64,000 bases of DNA, from positions 122,899 through 186,898 of the forward strand of contig NZ_LT635835.1 in NCBI RefSeq assembly GCF_900128475.1, written 5' to 3'. A model generated the notes under the pieces. It ran no database searches, was not told the DNA's origin, and saw only the letters and a program-made list of their open reading frames with translations. This DNA is from Mediterranea massiliensis (lineage in GTDB: Bacteria > Bacteroidota > Bacteroidia > Bacteroidales > Bacteroidaceae). A program made the position numbers and the translations under genes. Below, one piece after another: positions 43,259 to 51,035 of the stretch (position 1 is the stretch's first letter; each line of letters starts with the position of its first letter).

Positions 43259-43639
43259 TTATAAGGCGGCTGCCATCTGTTGGGTCTCGTGCTGCAGCTG
43301 CATGAAGTCTGATACAAACTCACATTGGTAGGTTTCGGTCCGTTTTCCGTCCACGTACACGTCCACATCGTTGGTCTTCCGTTGGACTACCAGTTTTACA
43401 CGGGGACCGAAGGTGCAGGTCATGGTTTTCTCGCACTCTTCAAAGGTGGTTTCGCAGTTCGGGATGAAGTTCCCGTCGGTCAGTTTACCGCCTCGCTTCA
43501 GGGCAAGGGTACGGATCCGACGGGCCTGGTCGCTGTCACGGACAAAATTCAGTGCCTGCCACACAGCCTGACGGCTGCACTTAAAGGTCTTCATCAGGAA
43601 GGTCTTTGTCTCGTTATCTGTCAAAATCTGCTTTCTCAT
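43259..43639 (-). CDS. Helix-turn-helix protein upstream of the transposase
   Basis: 126 residues. The N-terminal part (ETKTFLMKTFKCSRQAVWQA, then LNFVRDSDQARRIRTLAL) reads as a DNA-binding helix-turn-helix followed by a basic helix. The C-terminal half is beta-rich (RVKLVVQRKTNDVDVYVDGK). It lies 11 bp before the transposase start. A Ner-like regulator of transposition is possible, but this is inferred. Confidence 0.6.
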   Translation of the reverse strand: MRKQILTDNETKTFLMKTFKCSRQAVWQALNFVRDSDQARRIRTLALKRGGKLTDGNFIPNCETTFEECEKTMTCTFGPRVKLVVQRKTNDVDVYVDGKRTETYQCEFVSDFMQLQHETQQMAAAL

Positions 43640-43667
43640 ATCGTTTATCTCTTGATATATTGCTCAT

Positions 43668-43970
43668 TTATAATTCCTCAATCGCTTTCCGCTTGATGTC
43701 ATCCGAATCATCCGGAAGGATCTCGTAAAGGCGTGTTCCCTTCTTCAGTTCCTCAATCAGCACCTGCATGGCTTCCTCGCACACACAGCTCACATTCTCT
43801 ATCACCCGGTAGGCATCCGAGTTGCTGATCGCATCCTCTGTCATGAACTGTCCGGCCAAATCCATAGCCTGGTCGGCAATGTTCTGTGTATGGGCCGCAC
43901 TGCTTATCATCGTGCGAAGCTTCTGCTTGAACTGGCGTTCATCCCTTCCTTGGTTGAATTTCTTTGCCAT
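43668..43970 (-). CDS. Small helical early-region protein
   Basis: A 100-residue protein, mainly helical (FNQGRDERQFKQKLRTMISS; VIENVSCVCEEAMQVLIEEL) and ending in an acidic segment. It lies 28 bp before the helix-turn-helix gene. Not recognised. Confidence 0.55.
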   Translation of the reverse strand: MAKKFNQGRDERQFKQKLRTMISSAAHTQNIADQAMDLAGQFMTEDAISNSDAYRVIENVSCVCEEAMQVLIEELKKGTRLYEILPDDSDDIKRKAIEEL

Positions 43971-43997
43971 AATCTGAATTTTTAAAGGTTAATATCG

Positions 43998-44081
43998 TGG
44001 GGCGAGGGGAATCGAACCCCAGCGGCTTTCTACGCTTTCTTATTTTCAATTTACCAACTTTCCGGCCGTGCCTGCCGCCCC
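43998..44081 (-). tRNA. tRNA-like element, possibly degenerate
   Basis: An 84-nt minus-strand element with a canonical acceptor stem (GGGGCGG at 44075-44081 against TCGCCCC at the end) and T-arm (GGGG-TTCGATT-CCCC). The middle does not fold into normal D and anticodon arms by eye, so no anticodon can be assigned. It may be a degenerate tRNA or a tRNA mimic. It lies in a gap of the early operon, between the 100- and 73-residue genes. Confidence 0.4.
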
Positions 44082-44104
44082 TGCCCGTCTTTCCGGGCTG
44101 CCAG

Positions 44105-44326
44105 TTATCCGGCAATCTCTTTGCCCTCTTGTTTCTTCTGTTCGTGCCACCTTAGTGTCTGAAACGCATCATAGTTCATCACGAGTAAAGATGTATATAA
44201 TTCATCTCGTAACCTTTCATTCTTGTTAGGTACTGCATCCTTGATTTCATCAAGAACATCACCAAACGCACTGAGGAGTTTTTCCAATGTTTCCGGTTTT
44301 ACCTTTCTCAATAATGTCTCTTTCAT
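44105..44326 (-). CDS. First small gene of the early operon
   Basis: A 73-residue helical protein (MKETLLRKVKPETLEKLLSA; DEIKDAVPNKNERLRDELYT). It is first downstream of the consensus leftward promoter at 44403-44433, so it would be expressed as soon as the repressor is lost. There is no diagnostic motif. Confidence 0.55.
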   Translation of the reverse strand: MKETLLRKVKPETLEKLLSAFGDVLDEIKDAVPNKNERLRDELYTSLLVMNYDAFQTLRWHEQKKQEGKEIAG

Positions 44327-44366
44327 AATCTTATACTTAAAATTCGCTAATCACACGCCTTTTTTG

Positions 44367-44374
44367 TATATTTG
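44367..44374 (+). promoter_or_regulatory. Candidate repressor promoter
   Basis: TATATTTG on the plus strand matches TAnnTTTG, with a start near 44382 and a leader of about 58 bp to the repressor ATG. No good -33 TTTG was seen. It partly overlaps the operator candidate, so the repressor could control itself. Confidence 0.45.
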
Positions 44375-44380
44375 GCGCGC

Positions 44381-44397
44381 TGTTTACATCTTAAACA
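44381..44397. promoter_or_regulatory. Candidate repressor operator
   Basis: Inverted repeat TGTTTA-CATCT-TAAACA lies between the repressor and early promoters. Its position just downstream of both -7 elements would let a bound repressor block both. Binding is inferred. Confidence 0.5.
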
Positions 44398-44402
44398 CGC
44401 TG

Positions 44403-44433
44403 CAAATATATAGAAATATTTCAATACACCAAA
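44403..44433 (-). promoter_or_regulatory. Early leftward promoter
   Basis: On the minus strand TTTG (44430-44433) lies 19 bp before TATATTTG (44403-44410), an excellent fit to the Bacteroides consensus. It would drive the whole early operon from the 73-residue gene through the transposase. Confidence 0.7.
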
Positions 44434-44439
44434 CTAAAT

Positions 44440-45144
44440 ATGGAAGAAAATCAATATAAAGGCATGAATTTTATAGAAAGACTTCAATATTTCATGGAGA
44501 AAAAGGGCATAAATGACAATCAAATGACTGTCAATGCCGGTCTTTCTGTTGGACTTATCGGGAAAGCAAAGGTGTCTGGCAAAGGTATGAGCTCAATGAA
44601 TATTGAAAAAATTCTATTAGCCTATCCAGAATTATCTGCCGATTGGTTACTTACTGGTGCAGGTAGCATGTTGAAAGATGATTTGAACGGCATTCAAACA
44701 GCAGACGAAGCCAATCCTTCGACTCTGCCTACAACATCTATGAACCCATCTGTCGGCACACCATACTACGATGTTGACTTTATTGGGGGATTCGATGAGG
44801 TGTTCAACTCTCAGGTAAACATACCTGCCACCAACATCGTAATAAGGGGATTCGAAAAAGCCAGCCTCTGGTGCAATGTCACCGGCCACTCCATGGAGCC
44901 CAAAATAAACCATGGCGACATCATCGCCCTGCGACAATGCACACTCAACGACATCCAGTATGGAGAAATCTATGCAGTGGTATTGGACACCATCCGTACC
45001 ATTAAAATCCTGCGCAGGTCGCCGGATCCAAGCAAGTTGCGCTTCATTCCCATTAATACAGAGGACTACGATGAGCAGGAATTCGACAAATCACGCATCA
45101 TGAATGTCTTTGAAGTCATTGGAAGCATCAGCAAGTTCTTCTAA
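44440..45144 (+). CDS. C1/LexA-like phage repressor
   Basis: 234 residues. An N-terminal helix-turn-helix-type DNA-binding domain (FIERLQYFMEKKGINDNQMT; GLSVGLIGKAKVSGKGMSSM; LLAYPELSADWLLTGAGSML) is joined to an S24-type peptidase domain with Ser in TGHSMEP and Lys in IRTIKILRR. Such repressors keep the prophage silent and cut themselves after DNA damage. It is divergent from the early operon. Confidence 0.92.
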   Translation: MEENQYKGMNFIERLQYFMEKKGINDNQMTVNAGLSVGLIGKAKVSGKGMSSMNIEKILLAYPELSADWLLTGAGSMLKDDLNGIQTADEANPSTLPTTSMNPSVGTPYYDVDFIGGFDEVFNSQVNIPATNIVIRGFEKASLWCNVTGHSMEPKINHGDIIALRQCTLNDIQYGEIYAVVLDTIRTIKILRRSPDPSKLRFIPINTEDYDEQEFDKSRIMNVFEVIGSISKFF

Positions 45145-45288
45145 TGAGGAAGCACATGCGTCATATCACCCAACAGGCACAATAAGACGCACGCACACAC
45201 TTTTAGAGGCATTTACAGAGTATCAGGATGCAAAAACAACTGAAAATCAAAGGCTTCACGCTATATATATAATGTGTATCTATAAAGT

Positions 45289-45331
45289 AAGTGTCGTTTT
45301 TCCTATCTGAAAACAGCGAAAAACGGCACTT
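45289..45331 (+). terminator. Hairpin after the repressor
   Basis: Arms AAGTGTCGTTTTTC (45289-45302) and GAAAAACGGCACTT (45318-45331) pair along 14 bp with one G-U pair. It lies 145 bp past the repressor stop. The following sequence is only moderately T-rich, so termination is probable rather than clear. Confidence 0.5.
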
Positions 45332-45386
45332 ATTTACATTTACTGCATTCTTTCCTATTTCGGGCGAACCCTCCAAAATCCAAAAA

Positions 45387-45458
45387 AGTAACCCTAAAAG
45401 TAACCCTAAACTCATTAAAGTAGTAACCCTAAACAGTAACCGTAATAGTAACCCTAAA
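45387..45458. repeat. Five tandem 12-bp AGTAACCCTAAA iterons
   Basis: Exact copies at 45387-45398, 45399-45410, 45422-45433 and 45447-45458, and one degenerate copy (AGTAACCGTAAT, 45435-45446). Spacings are 12, 23, 13 and 12 bp. They lie between the repressor and the right end. Repeats of this kind are usually protein-binding sites, for example for repressor, transposase enhancer or replication. Confidence 0.7.
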
Positions 45459-45484
45459 CCAAAAATTACCATCCGTAAGGGCAT

Positions 45485-45509
45485 AAAAAAGGGGAGCCAT
45501 AAGCTCCCC
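45485..45509 (-). terminator. Minus-strand terminator of the 77-residue gene
   Basis: GGGGAGC (45491-45497) pairs with GCTCCCC (45503-45509). On the minus strand the stem is followed by TTTTTT. It lies just past the leftward gene at 45568-45801 and insulates the iteron region. Confidence 0.75.
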
Positions 45510-45567
45510 AATCAGCATTCAAAGAAATAACGCCTACAAGCCTTTCTAACGGCGTTATTATGTCGTT

Positions 45568-45801
45568 CTAACCATTGCCCTTACTACCGCCCGAAATGAG
45601 CGTAGATTGCTTAATTATAGCCTTTTTCGTGCATATTGTGCCGTTACCAGACAGTCCGGCATGAAGCAGGTAGTTCTTGGTCGCTCCCACCTGTTCTGCC
45701 GTCAGAACCGTATAAACAGCCGATATACTGCTGAAATACCAGTCTTTCTGCTTCGTTCCATCTATTTTATGCAGCAAATGCACATGAATCACTTTTGCCA
45801 T
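45568..45801 (-). CDS. Small conserved phage protein near the right end
   Basis: A 77-residue protein starting MAKVIHVHLLHKIDGTKQKD, then DWYFSSISAVYTVLTAEQVG, GATKNYLLHAGLSG and a basic end. The open frame extends to 45924, but the extra residues are hydrophobic and unlike the family start. It has a strong terminator downstream. Similar small proteins accompany Bacteroides mobile elements. Expressed apart from the lytic genes, it may act in lysogeny; function unknown. Confidence 0.7.
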   Translation of the reverse strand: MAKVIHVHLLHKIDGTKQKDWYFSSISAVYTVLTAEQVGATKNYLLHAGLSGNGTICTKKAIIKQSTLISGGSKGNG

Positions 45802-46084
45802 ACTCGTTTCTATTATGCTGCAAATATACCAAATAATACCTATTTGGAAGAATTTCAAGAAATAATATTTGAAAATAGACACTAAAAAAACGGCCATACA
45901 GCCGTTCACACCATCATATAACAAAATCCATCAACCCAGCCATAAAACGGCCACACAGCCGAAAATAAAGCCCTTCCAGGACGTTTTAGCCCCATCTGCA
46001 AGCCCGATGTAAAGCAATCGCCCGAAGATCCGCAGAAAAGCCCCTCAAACGTAAAGCAGATGTAAGCCCATGTAAAGAGAAAAA

Positions 46085-46192
46085 CCGCTTCGAAATATTC
46101 AGCCCATTTTCCCGAACATGCCTAAACCATTTGGTTCTCAAAGCCTTTCGCCCATTTTCCCCGACCATTGAAAAAACCGCTTCGTTGTATGC
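46085..46192 (-). repeat. Right-end transposase-binding motifs
   Basis: Read inward from the right end: ACGAAGCGGTTTTTTCA, GGGGAAAATGGGCGAAAGG, then TTCGGGAAAATGGGC and CGAAGCGGTTTTTCTC. The first copy aligns with the left-end motif ACGAAGCGTTC...TTTTCAGGGAAAAGG. Inverted matching ends support transposase binding. Confidence 0.6.
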
Positions 46193-46219
46193 CCCATACT
46201 CCCTAAAAATTAAACGCGG

Positions 46220-46227
46220 CAAAGATA
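46220..46227 (-). promoter_or_regulatory. Candidate host promoter of the exopolysaccharide operon, now displaced
   Basis: TATCTTTG on the minus strand fits TAnnTTTG and would start RNA near 46213, heading into the prophage. Without the prophage it would lead to the WcaJ-like gene at 3690. A -33 match is weak. Confidence 0.4.
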
Positions 46228-46359
46228 TTAAAAATATTTCATTAGTAACGAATTTAATTCTTTTATTATAAAAAAAGTAGTAAAAGAACTGATATGAACC
46301 GGAAGAGTCGGGGACGATTCAGATTTTGTTACAATTTTGAAATATGTGGAATGTTTGCA

Positions 46360-48414
46360 TCAATGTTTCGTGTCCGCCAGCATCGCCTCCATTTTGAGCA
46401 GCTCGTCGCGGTACTGGGCAGCCTGGAGGAAGTCAAGGTCTTTGGCGGCCTGCTGCATGAGGCGGCGGGTGCGCTCGATGCTGCGGCGGAGCTCGTCGGG
46501 CGACATGTGGAGGGTGACGGGGTCGGCGGCCACGAGGCGGGACGGTTCGGGCTCGACGTAGGGACGGGGAGCGGACGAAGACTCGGACGGGGCATGGCCC
46601 GAGGCGGCGGCAGCGGTGGCTGTCAGCGGGTTGAGGTTGAGGGCCTTGCGGATCTGGCGGGGCGTGATGCCGTGCTCCTCGTTGTAGCGGATCTGCTTCT
46701 CGCGGCGGCGGCGGGTCTCCTCGATGGTGAGGCGCATGCTCTCGGTGATGTGGTCGGCATACATGATGACGAGGCCGTTGACGTTGCGGGCGGCACGTCC
46801 GGCGGTCTGCGTGAGCGAGCGGTGGGAACGGAGGAAGCCTTCCTTGTCGGCGTCGAGGATGGCCACGAGGGACACTTCGGGCAGGTCGAGGCCCTCGCGC
46901 AGGAGGTTGACGCCCACCAGAACGTCGTAGACGCCTTCGCGCAGGTCGGACATGATCTGGACACGCTCCAGGGTGTCGACGTCGCTGTGGATGTAGTTGC
47001 AGCGGACCCCGTGGTTGAGGAGGAACTCGGTGAGCTCCTCGGCCATGCGCTTGGTGAGGGTGGTGACGAGGGTGCGCTCGCCGCGCTCGATGCGCAGCTG
47101 GATTTCCTCCATGAGGTCGTCGATCTGGTTGTGGGTGGGGCGCACCTCGATGGGCGGGTCGAGCAGGCCGGTGGGACGGATGACCTGGTCGACGACAATG
47201 CCTTCGGAGCGCACCAGCTCGTAGTCGGCGGGCGTGGCACTGACGTAGATGGTCTGCGGCGTCAGGGCTTCGAACTCGTCGAAGGTGAGCGGGCGGTTGT
47301 CGCGGGCGGCAGGCAGGCGGAAGCCGTACTCGACGAGGTTCTCCTTGCGGGCGCGGTCGCCGCCATACATGGCCCGGATCTGCGGGATGGTGACGTGGCT
47401 CTCGTCGACCACCAGGAGGAAGTCCTTGGGGAAGAAGTCGAGCAGGCAGTAGGGACGCGACCCGGCGGGACGGCCGTCGAAGTAGCGGGAATAGTTCTCG
47501 ATGCCGGCACAGTGGCCCAGCTCGCGGATCATCTCGAGGTCGTAGGTGACGCGCTCGTTCAGGCGCTTGGCTTCGAGGAAGCGGCCTTCGCTCTCGAAGA
47601 ACTCGACCTGGCGGTGGAGGTCGTCCTCAATCTCGTGGATGGCGCGGAGGGTGTTCTCCTTGGTGGTCATGAAGAGGTTGGCGGGGTAGATGCGGTAGTC
47701 GTCGAAGCGGCCGAGGGTGACACCCGATACGGGGTCCACCTCCTCGATGCTGTCCACCTCGTCGCCCCAGAAGGTGACGCGCAGGAGGTTGTCGTCGTAG
47801 GCCAGGAAGATGTCCACCGTGTCGCCCTTGACGCGGAAGTTGCCACGGTTGAGTTCCAGGTCGTTGCGCACGTAGAGGCAGTCCACCAGGCGGCGGAGGA
47901 AGACGTTGCGGCTGAAAGCCTTGCCGCAGGTGATGTCGATGGAGTTGTTGTAGAAGTCGGCCGGGTTGCCCATGCCGTAGATGCAGGACACAGAGGAGAC
48001 CACCACCACATCCTTGCGTCCGCTGAGCAGGGCCGAGGTGGCCGCCAGGCGGAGCTTGTCGATCTCACCGTTGATGGACAGGTCCTTTTCGATGTAGGTA
48101 TCCGACGAAGGAATGTAGGCCTCGGGCTGGTAGTAGTCGTAGTAGGACACGTAGTACTCCACGGCGTTCTGCGGGAAGAAGCCCTTGAACTCGCTGTAGA
48201 GCTGGGCGGCCAGCGTCTTGTTGTGGCTCAGGATGAGCGTGGGCTTGTTGATGTTGGCGATGACGTTGGCGATGGTGAAGGTCTTTCCCGAGCCGGTGAC
48301 ACCGAGCAGCGTCTGGGCGGGCAGGCCCTGGCGGATGCCGTCGGTGAGCTGGCGGATGGCTTCGGGCTGGTCGCCCGTAGGCTGGTAGTCGGAGGTGAGC
48401 TGGAACTTGTTCAC
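46360..48414 (-). CDS. uvrB: Excinuclease ABC subunit B
   Basis: 684 residues, the usual UvrB length. It contains Walker A (GVTGSGKTFTIANVI), the YYDYYQPEAYIP beta-hairpin, helicase motifs (DESHVTIPQIRAMY; VSATPADYE; TLTKRMAEELTEFL), QTAGRAARNVNG, and a C-terminal UvrB/UvrC coiled coil (SPDELRRSIERTRRLMQQAA). UvrB verifies DNA damage handed over by UvrA and loads UvrC. The gene ends about 150 bp from the prophage; uvrA is at 55964 in the same window. Confidence 0.98.
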   Translation of the reverse strand: MNKFQLTSDYQPTGDQPEAIRQLTDGIRQGLPAQTLLGVTGSGKTFTIANVIANINKPTLILSHNKTLAAQLYSEFKGFFPQNAVEYYVSYYDYYQPEAYIPSSDTYIEKDLSINGEIDKLRLAATSALLSGRKDVVVVSSVSCIYGMGNPADFYNNSIDITCGKAFSRNVFLRRLVDCLYVRNDLELNRGNFRVKGDTVDIFLAYDDNLLRVTFWGDEVDSIEEVDPVSGVTLGRFDDYRIYPANLFMTTKENTLRAIHEIEDDLHRQVEFFESEGRFLEAKRLNERVTYDLEMIRELGHCAGIENYSRYFDGRPAGSRPYCLLDFFPKDFLLVVDESHVTIPQIRAMYGGDRARKENLVEYGFRLPAARDNRPLTFDEFEALTPQTIYVSATPADYELVRSEGIVVDQVIRPTGLLDPPIEVRPTHNQIDDLMEEIQLRIERGERTLVTTLTKRMAEELTEFLLNHGVRCNYIHSDVDTLERVQIMSDLREGVYDVLVGVNLLREGLDLPEVSLVAILDADKEGFLRSHRSLTQTAGRAARNVNGLVIMYADHITESMRLTIEETRRRREKQIRYNEEHGITPRQIRKALNLNPLTATAAAASGHAPSESSSAPRPYVEPEPSRLVAADPVTLHMSPDELRRSIERTRRLMQQAAKDLDFLQAAQYRDELLKMEAMLADTKH

Positions 48415-48703
48415 GGTGAATTCGGTCTATAGAAAACGTATGCAAAAATAGTGAAAGTCGAGAGCAGAGGCAAATGAAAAACAAAGTTTTTCAATTTGAC
48501 TATGCCGAGACGCATCCTGTTTTATTTAAAAATAGGAAAAGGTGAAAGCAATACAAAATAAGTCCGCTTATTTTTATCAATGAAATGAGCTGCATCTTGT
48601 TTCCGTGCAACATATGTGGAAAGAATATTTGCGGATTTGGAAACAATTCGTTTAATTTGCGGGTAGAGAATCCAAATAAATAACCACATGAAAAACAACA
48701 AGT

Positions 48704-50011
48704 ATGAAAAACAAGGTTTGGAATGAGAGCATCGAATGCATGGACCGGGAGAGCCTGCGCAAGCTGCAGGGCATCCGGCTGAAGAAAACGGTGGAGCGGG
48801 TGTACCACGACACGCCCTTCTACCGCAGGAAGATGCAGGAAATGGACGTGACCCCGGATGACATCAACAGCATAGACGACATCGTGAAGCTGCCGTTCAC
48901 TACGAAACTGGACCTGAGGGACAACTATCCCTTCGGGCTGTGTGCCGTGCCCATGAGCCAGATTGTACGCATCCACGCGTCGTCCGGCACCACGGGAAAA
49001 CCGACGGTGGTGGGCTATACGCGCAAGGACCTGTCGGTGTGGAAGGAATGCCTGTCGAGGGCCTTCACGGCCTACGGAGCGGACCAAACGGACATCTTCC
49101 AGGTGTCGTACGGCTACGGACTGTTTACGGGCGGACTGGGAGCGCATGCGGGCGCGGAGAACATCGGGGCGTCGGTGATCCCGATGTCCAGCGGAAATAC
49201 GGAGAAACAGATCACGCTGATGCACGACTTCGGGGCGACGGTGCTGTGCTGCACGCCGTCGTACGCGCTGTATCTGGCGGACGCCATCCGCGACTCGGGA
49301 CTGCCGCGCGAGGAATTCAAGCTGAGGATAGGAGCCTTCGGGGCGGAGCCCTGGACGGAGGAGATGCGCCACGACATCGAGGCGAAGCTGGGCATCAAGG
49401 CGTATGACATCTACGGACTGAGCGAAGTGGCAGGTCCGGGCGTGGGCTACGAATGTGAGTGCCAGCACGGGACGCACCTGAACGAGGACCACTTCTTCCC
49501 GGAGATTGTGGATCCGAAGACGCTGCAGCCGCTGGAGCCGGGACAGACGGGCGAACTGGTGTTCACACACCTGACGAAGGAGGGAATGCCCCTGCTGCGC
49601 TACCGCACGAAGGACCTGACGGCCCTGCACTACGAGACTTGCGCCTGCGGAAGAACGCTGGTGAGGATGGACCGCATCCTGGGACGCAGCGACGACATGC
49701 TGATTATTCGCGGCGTGAACGTATTCCCGACACAGATTGAGTCGGTGATGCTGGAGATGCCGGAATTTGAACCGCACTACCTGCTGACGGTGGACCGCAA
49801 GAACAATACGGACACCATGGAGCTGCAGGTGGAGGTGAGACCGGAATTCTACTCGGACGAAATCAACAAGATGATAGCGATGAAGAAGCGCCTGACCGCC
49901 CGCCTGCAAAGCGTACTGGGCCTGAGCGTAGACGTGAAGCTGGTGGAACCGCGCAGCATCGAACGCAGCACGGGCAAGGCGAAGAGGGTGATAGACAAGA
50001 GGAAGCTTTGA
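48704..50011 (+). CDS. paaK: Phenylacetate-CoA ligase family enzyme
   Basis: 435 residues of the AMP-forming PaaK family: VERVYHDTPFYRRKM, the P-loop-like HASSGTTGKPTVVGYT, AYGADQTDIFQVSYGYGLFT, YDIYGLSEVAGPGVGYECE and GRSDDMLIIRGVNVFPTQIE. It activates an aryl acid (phenylacetate or indole-3-acetate-like) to its CoA ester. In Bacteroidales this gene is often beside an ACT-domain gene, as here. A -33/-7-like pair (TTTG and TTAATTTG, near 48630-48660) precedes it. Confidence 0.92.
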   Translation: MKNKVWNESIECMDRESLRKLQGIRLKKTVERVYHDTPFYRRKMQEMDVTPDDINSIDDIVKLPFTTKLDLRDNYPFGLCAVPMSQIVRIHASSGTTGKPTVVGYTRKDLSVWKECLSRAFTAYGADQTDIFQVSYGYGLFTGGLGAHAGAENIGASVIPMSSGNTEKQITLMHDFGATVLCCTPSYALYLADAIRDSGLPREEFKLRIGAFGAEPWTEEMRHDIEAKLGIKAYDIYGLSEVAGPGVGYECECQHGTHLNEDHFFPEIVDPKTLQPLEPGQTGELVFTHLTKEGMPLLRYRTKDLTALHYETCACGRTLVRMDRILGRSDDMLIIRGVNVFPTQIESVMLEMPEFEPHYLLTVDRKNNTDTMELQVEVRPEFYSDEINKMIAMKKRLTARLQSVLGLSVDVKLVEPRSIERSTGKAKRVIDKRKL

Positions 50012-50021
50012 GCAAATATAA

Positions 50022-50426
50022 AATATCAGATATCAAATATCAAATATTAAATATGAAATATCAAATATCAGATATTAAATTTCAGAGATCAAATTTGAAA
50101 TTAGAAACATGAAATCTGAAATCAGAAACTACGAAGGACGTCGTCGCGCAGCTCGGGCCTAATCGGAGGGGCGTAAAGCGGAGGAGTGGCTTTTGCGTCA
50201 GGAAAGGCAGGCTGTTTGAGCGTAGCGAGTTCCTGCCTTTTAGCAAAAGGTGCTCCGGAGTAGCCCCGGAGGTTCAGCCCTTGACTTTTTCTTTTGGTAT
50301 CTTTTCTTTTGCGTCAAGGCAAAAGAAAAGTACAAGATAAGTCAAATGTTAAATATAAAATATTAAATATCAGATATTTCAACTCTTAATTCTCAATTCT
50401 CAATTTTCAATTCTCAATTAAAAAAT
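50022..50426. repeat. Intergenic region with AT-rich repeats and 190-bp element (copy A)
   Basis: The 400-bp gap between the ligase and ACT genes holds ATATCAAATATTAAATAT-type units (50022-50110), copy A of a dispersed element (50146-50333) and more AT-rich units (50342-50425). No gene was seen. The dispersed element matches two other copies in this window. Confidence 0.75.
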
Positions 50427-50852
50427 ATGATAGCAAAACAACTTTCAATCTTTTTGGAGAACAAGTCGGGACGCCTGACGGAGGTGACCCGGGTATTGGC
50501 TGAGGGAGGAATCAACCTGTCGGCCTTGAGTATAGCCGAGAATGCGGATTTCGGCATTCTGAGAGGGGTGGTGTCGGAACCGGAGAAGGCTTACCAGCTG
50601 CTGAAGGAACATCACTTTGCCGTGAATGTGAACGACGTGGTGGGTATCAGCTGTCCCAATATCCCCGGTGCGCTGGCCAAGGTGCTGCAGTTCCTGTCGG
50701 ACGAAGGGGTGTTCATCGAATACATGTATTCCTTTGCCAACGGAGATCATGCGAACGTGGTGATCCGACCCAACGACATGGACAACTGCCTGCGTGTGCT
50801 GAAGGAGCACCGGGTGGAACTGCTGGCGGCCAATGAGCTGTATAAGCTGTGA
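50427..50852 (+). CDS. ACT-domain protein
   Basis: A 141-residue protein with two ACT-like repeats (IFLENKSGRLTEVTRVLAEG; NVNDVVGISCPNIPGALAKV), each a beta-alpha-beta unit that binds small ligands such as amino acids. It lies downstream of the PaaK gene, a common pairing, and may regulate or partner aromatic acid metabolism. Confidence 0.88.
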   Translation: MIAKQLSIFLENKSGRLTEVTRVLAEGGINLSALSIAENADFGILRGVVSEPEKAYQLLKEHHFAVNVNDVVGISCPNIPGALAKVLQFLSDEGVFIEYMYSFANGDHANVVIRPNDMDNCLRVLKEHRVELLAANELYKL

Positions 50853-50861
50853 TGGGGAGCG

Positions 50862-50995
50862 GTGAGCGGTTAGTGGTTAGCGGTTAGTGGTTAGTGATTA
50901 GTGATTAGTGGTTAGTGATGGTTCGTTATCATCCGAATGGCATACTAACCGTTCACCACTAACCGCTAATCACTAACCGCTAACCACTCCCTACT
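50862..50995. repeat. GGTTAG-type repeat, second block
   Basis: GGTTAGTGGTTAGCGG-like units (50862-50918) are followed, after 30 bp, by CTAACCG-type inverse units (50945-50990). Together they form a long hairpin. It is the same family as 1259-1380 and lies between the ACT and bamD genes. Confidence 0.8.
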
Positions 50996-51035
50996 ACCCC
51001 TTCCTTTCTTTTTGAAAAAATTAAGCTTCGGAACG

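Larger units (their letters stand above)
45145..45567. other. Non-coding region after the repressor
   Basis: No convincing gene. The open frames here are low-complexity and follow repeats. It contains a terminator-like hairpin (45289-45331), the AGTAACCCTAAA iterons (45387-45458) and two further hairpins (45491-45509 and 45526-45559). Confidence 0.6.
3700..46215. mobile_element. Mu-like transposable prophage (hankyphage-like), ends approximate
   Basis: The element contains a MuA-type transposase with a MuB-type ATPase, a C1-like repressor, Mu-type head genes (DUF935 portal, MuF, gpG, gp36-like), a full tail and lysis set, and a diversity-generating retroelement. Host genes resume on both sides. 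Putative transposase-binding motifs (ACGAAGCG followed by a T-rich stretch and GGGAAAA) lie at both ends in opposite orientation. The left boundary is somewhere in 3690-3812 and the right in 46185-46215. No gene looks broken, so the prophage may be active. Confidence 0.92.
45802..46359. other. Right-end non-coding region and junction with the host
   Basis: No convincing gene. It includes repeated ACGGCC(A)CAGCCG-type units (about 45889-45960), the right-end motif CCGCTTCG twice (near 46087 and 46177), a host-like -7 element (46220-46227) and the AT-rich sequence before uvrB. The boundary is in 46185-46215. Confidence 0.55.

Noticed and set aside
45203..45530. Short frames across the iterons on both strands
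   Set aside because: Their repeats (NPKSNPK; LLLGLL) come from the 12-bp units. No start signals or family likeness.
45986..46222. A 78-residue minus-strand frame at the right end
   Set aside because: It overlaps the end repeats and ends near the host junction. Its residues are basic without pattern, so it is more likely chance.
46294..48432. A 712-residue plus-strand open frame opposite uvrB
   Set aside because: It is antisense to an unmistakable uvrB, is Val/Gly/Asp-rich, and has no domain pattern. Long antisense frames are expected in GC-rich genes.
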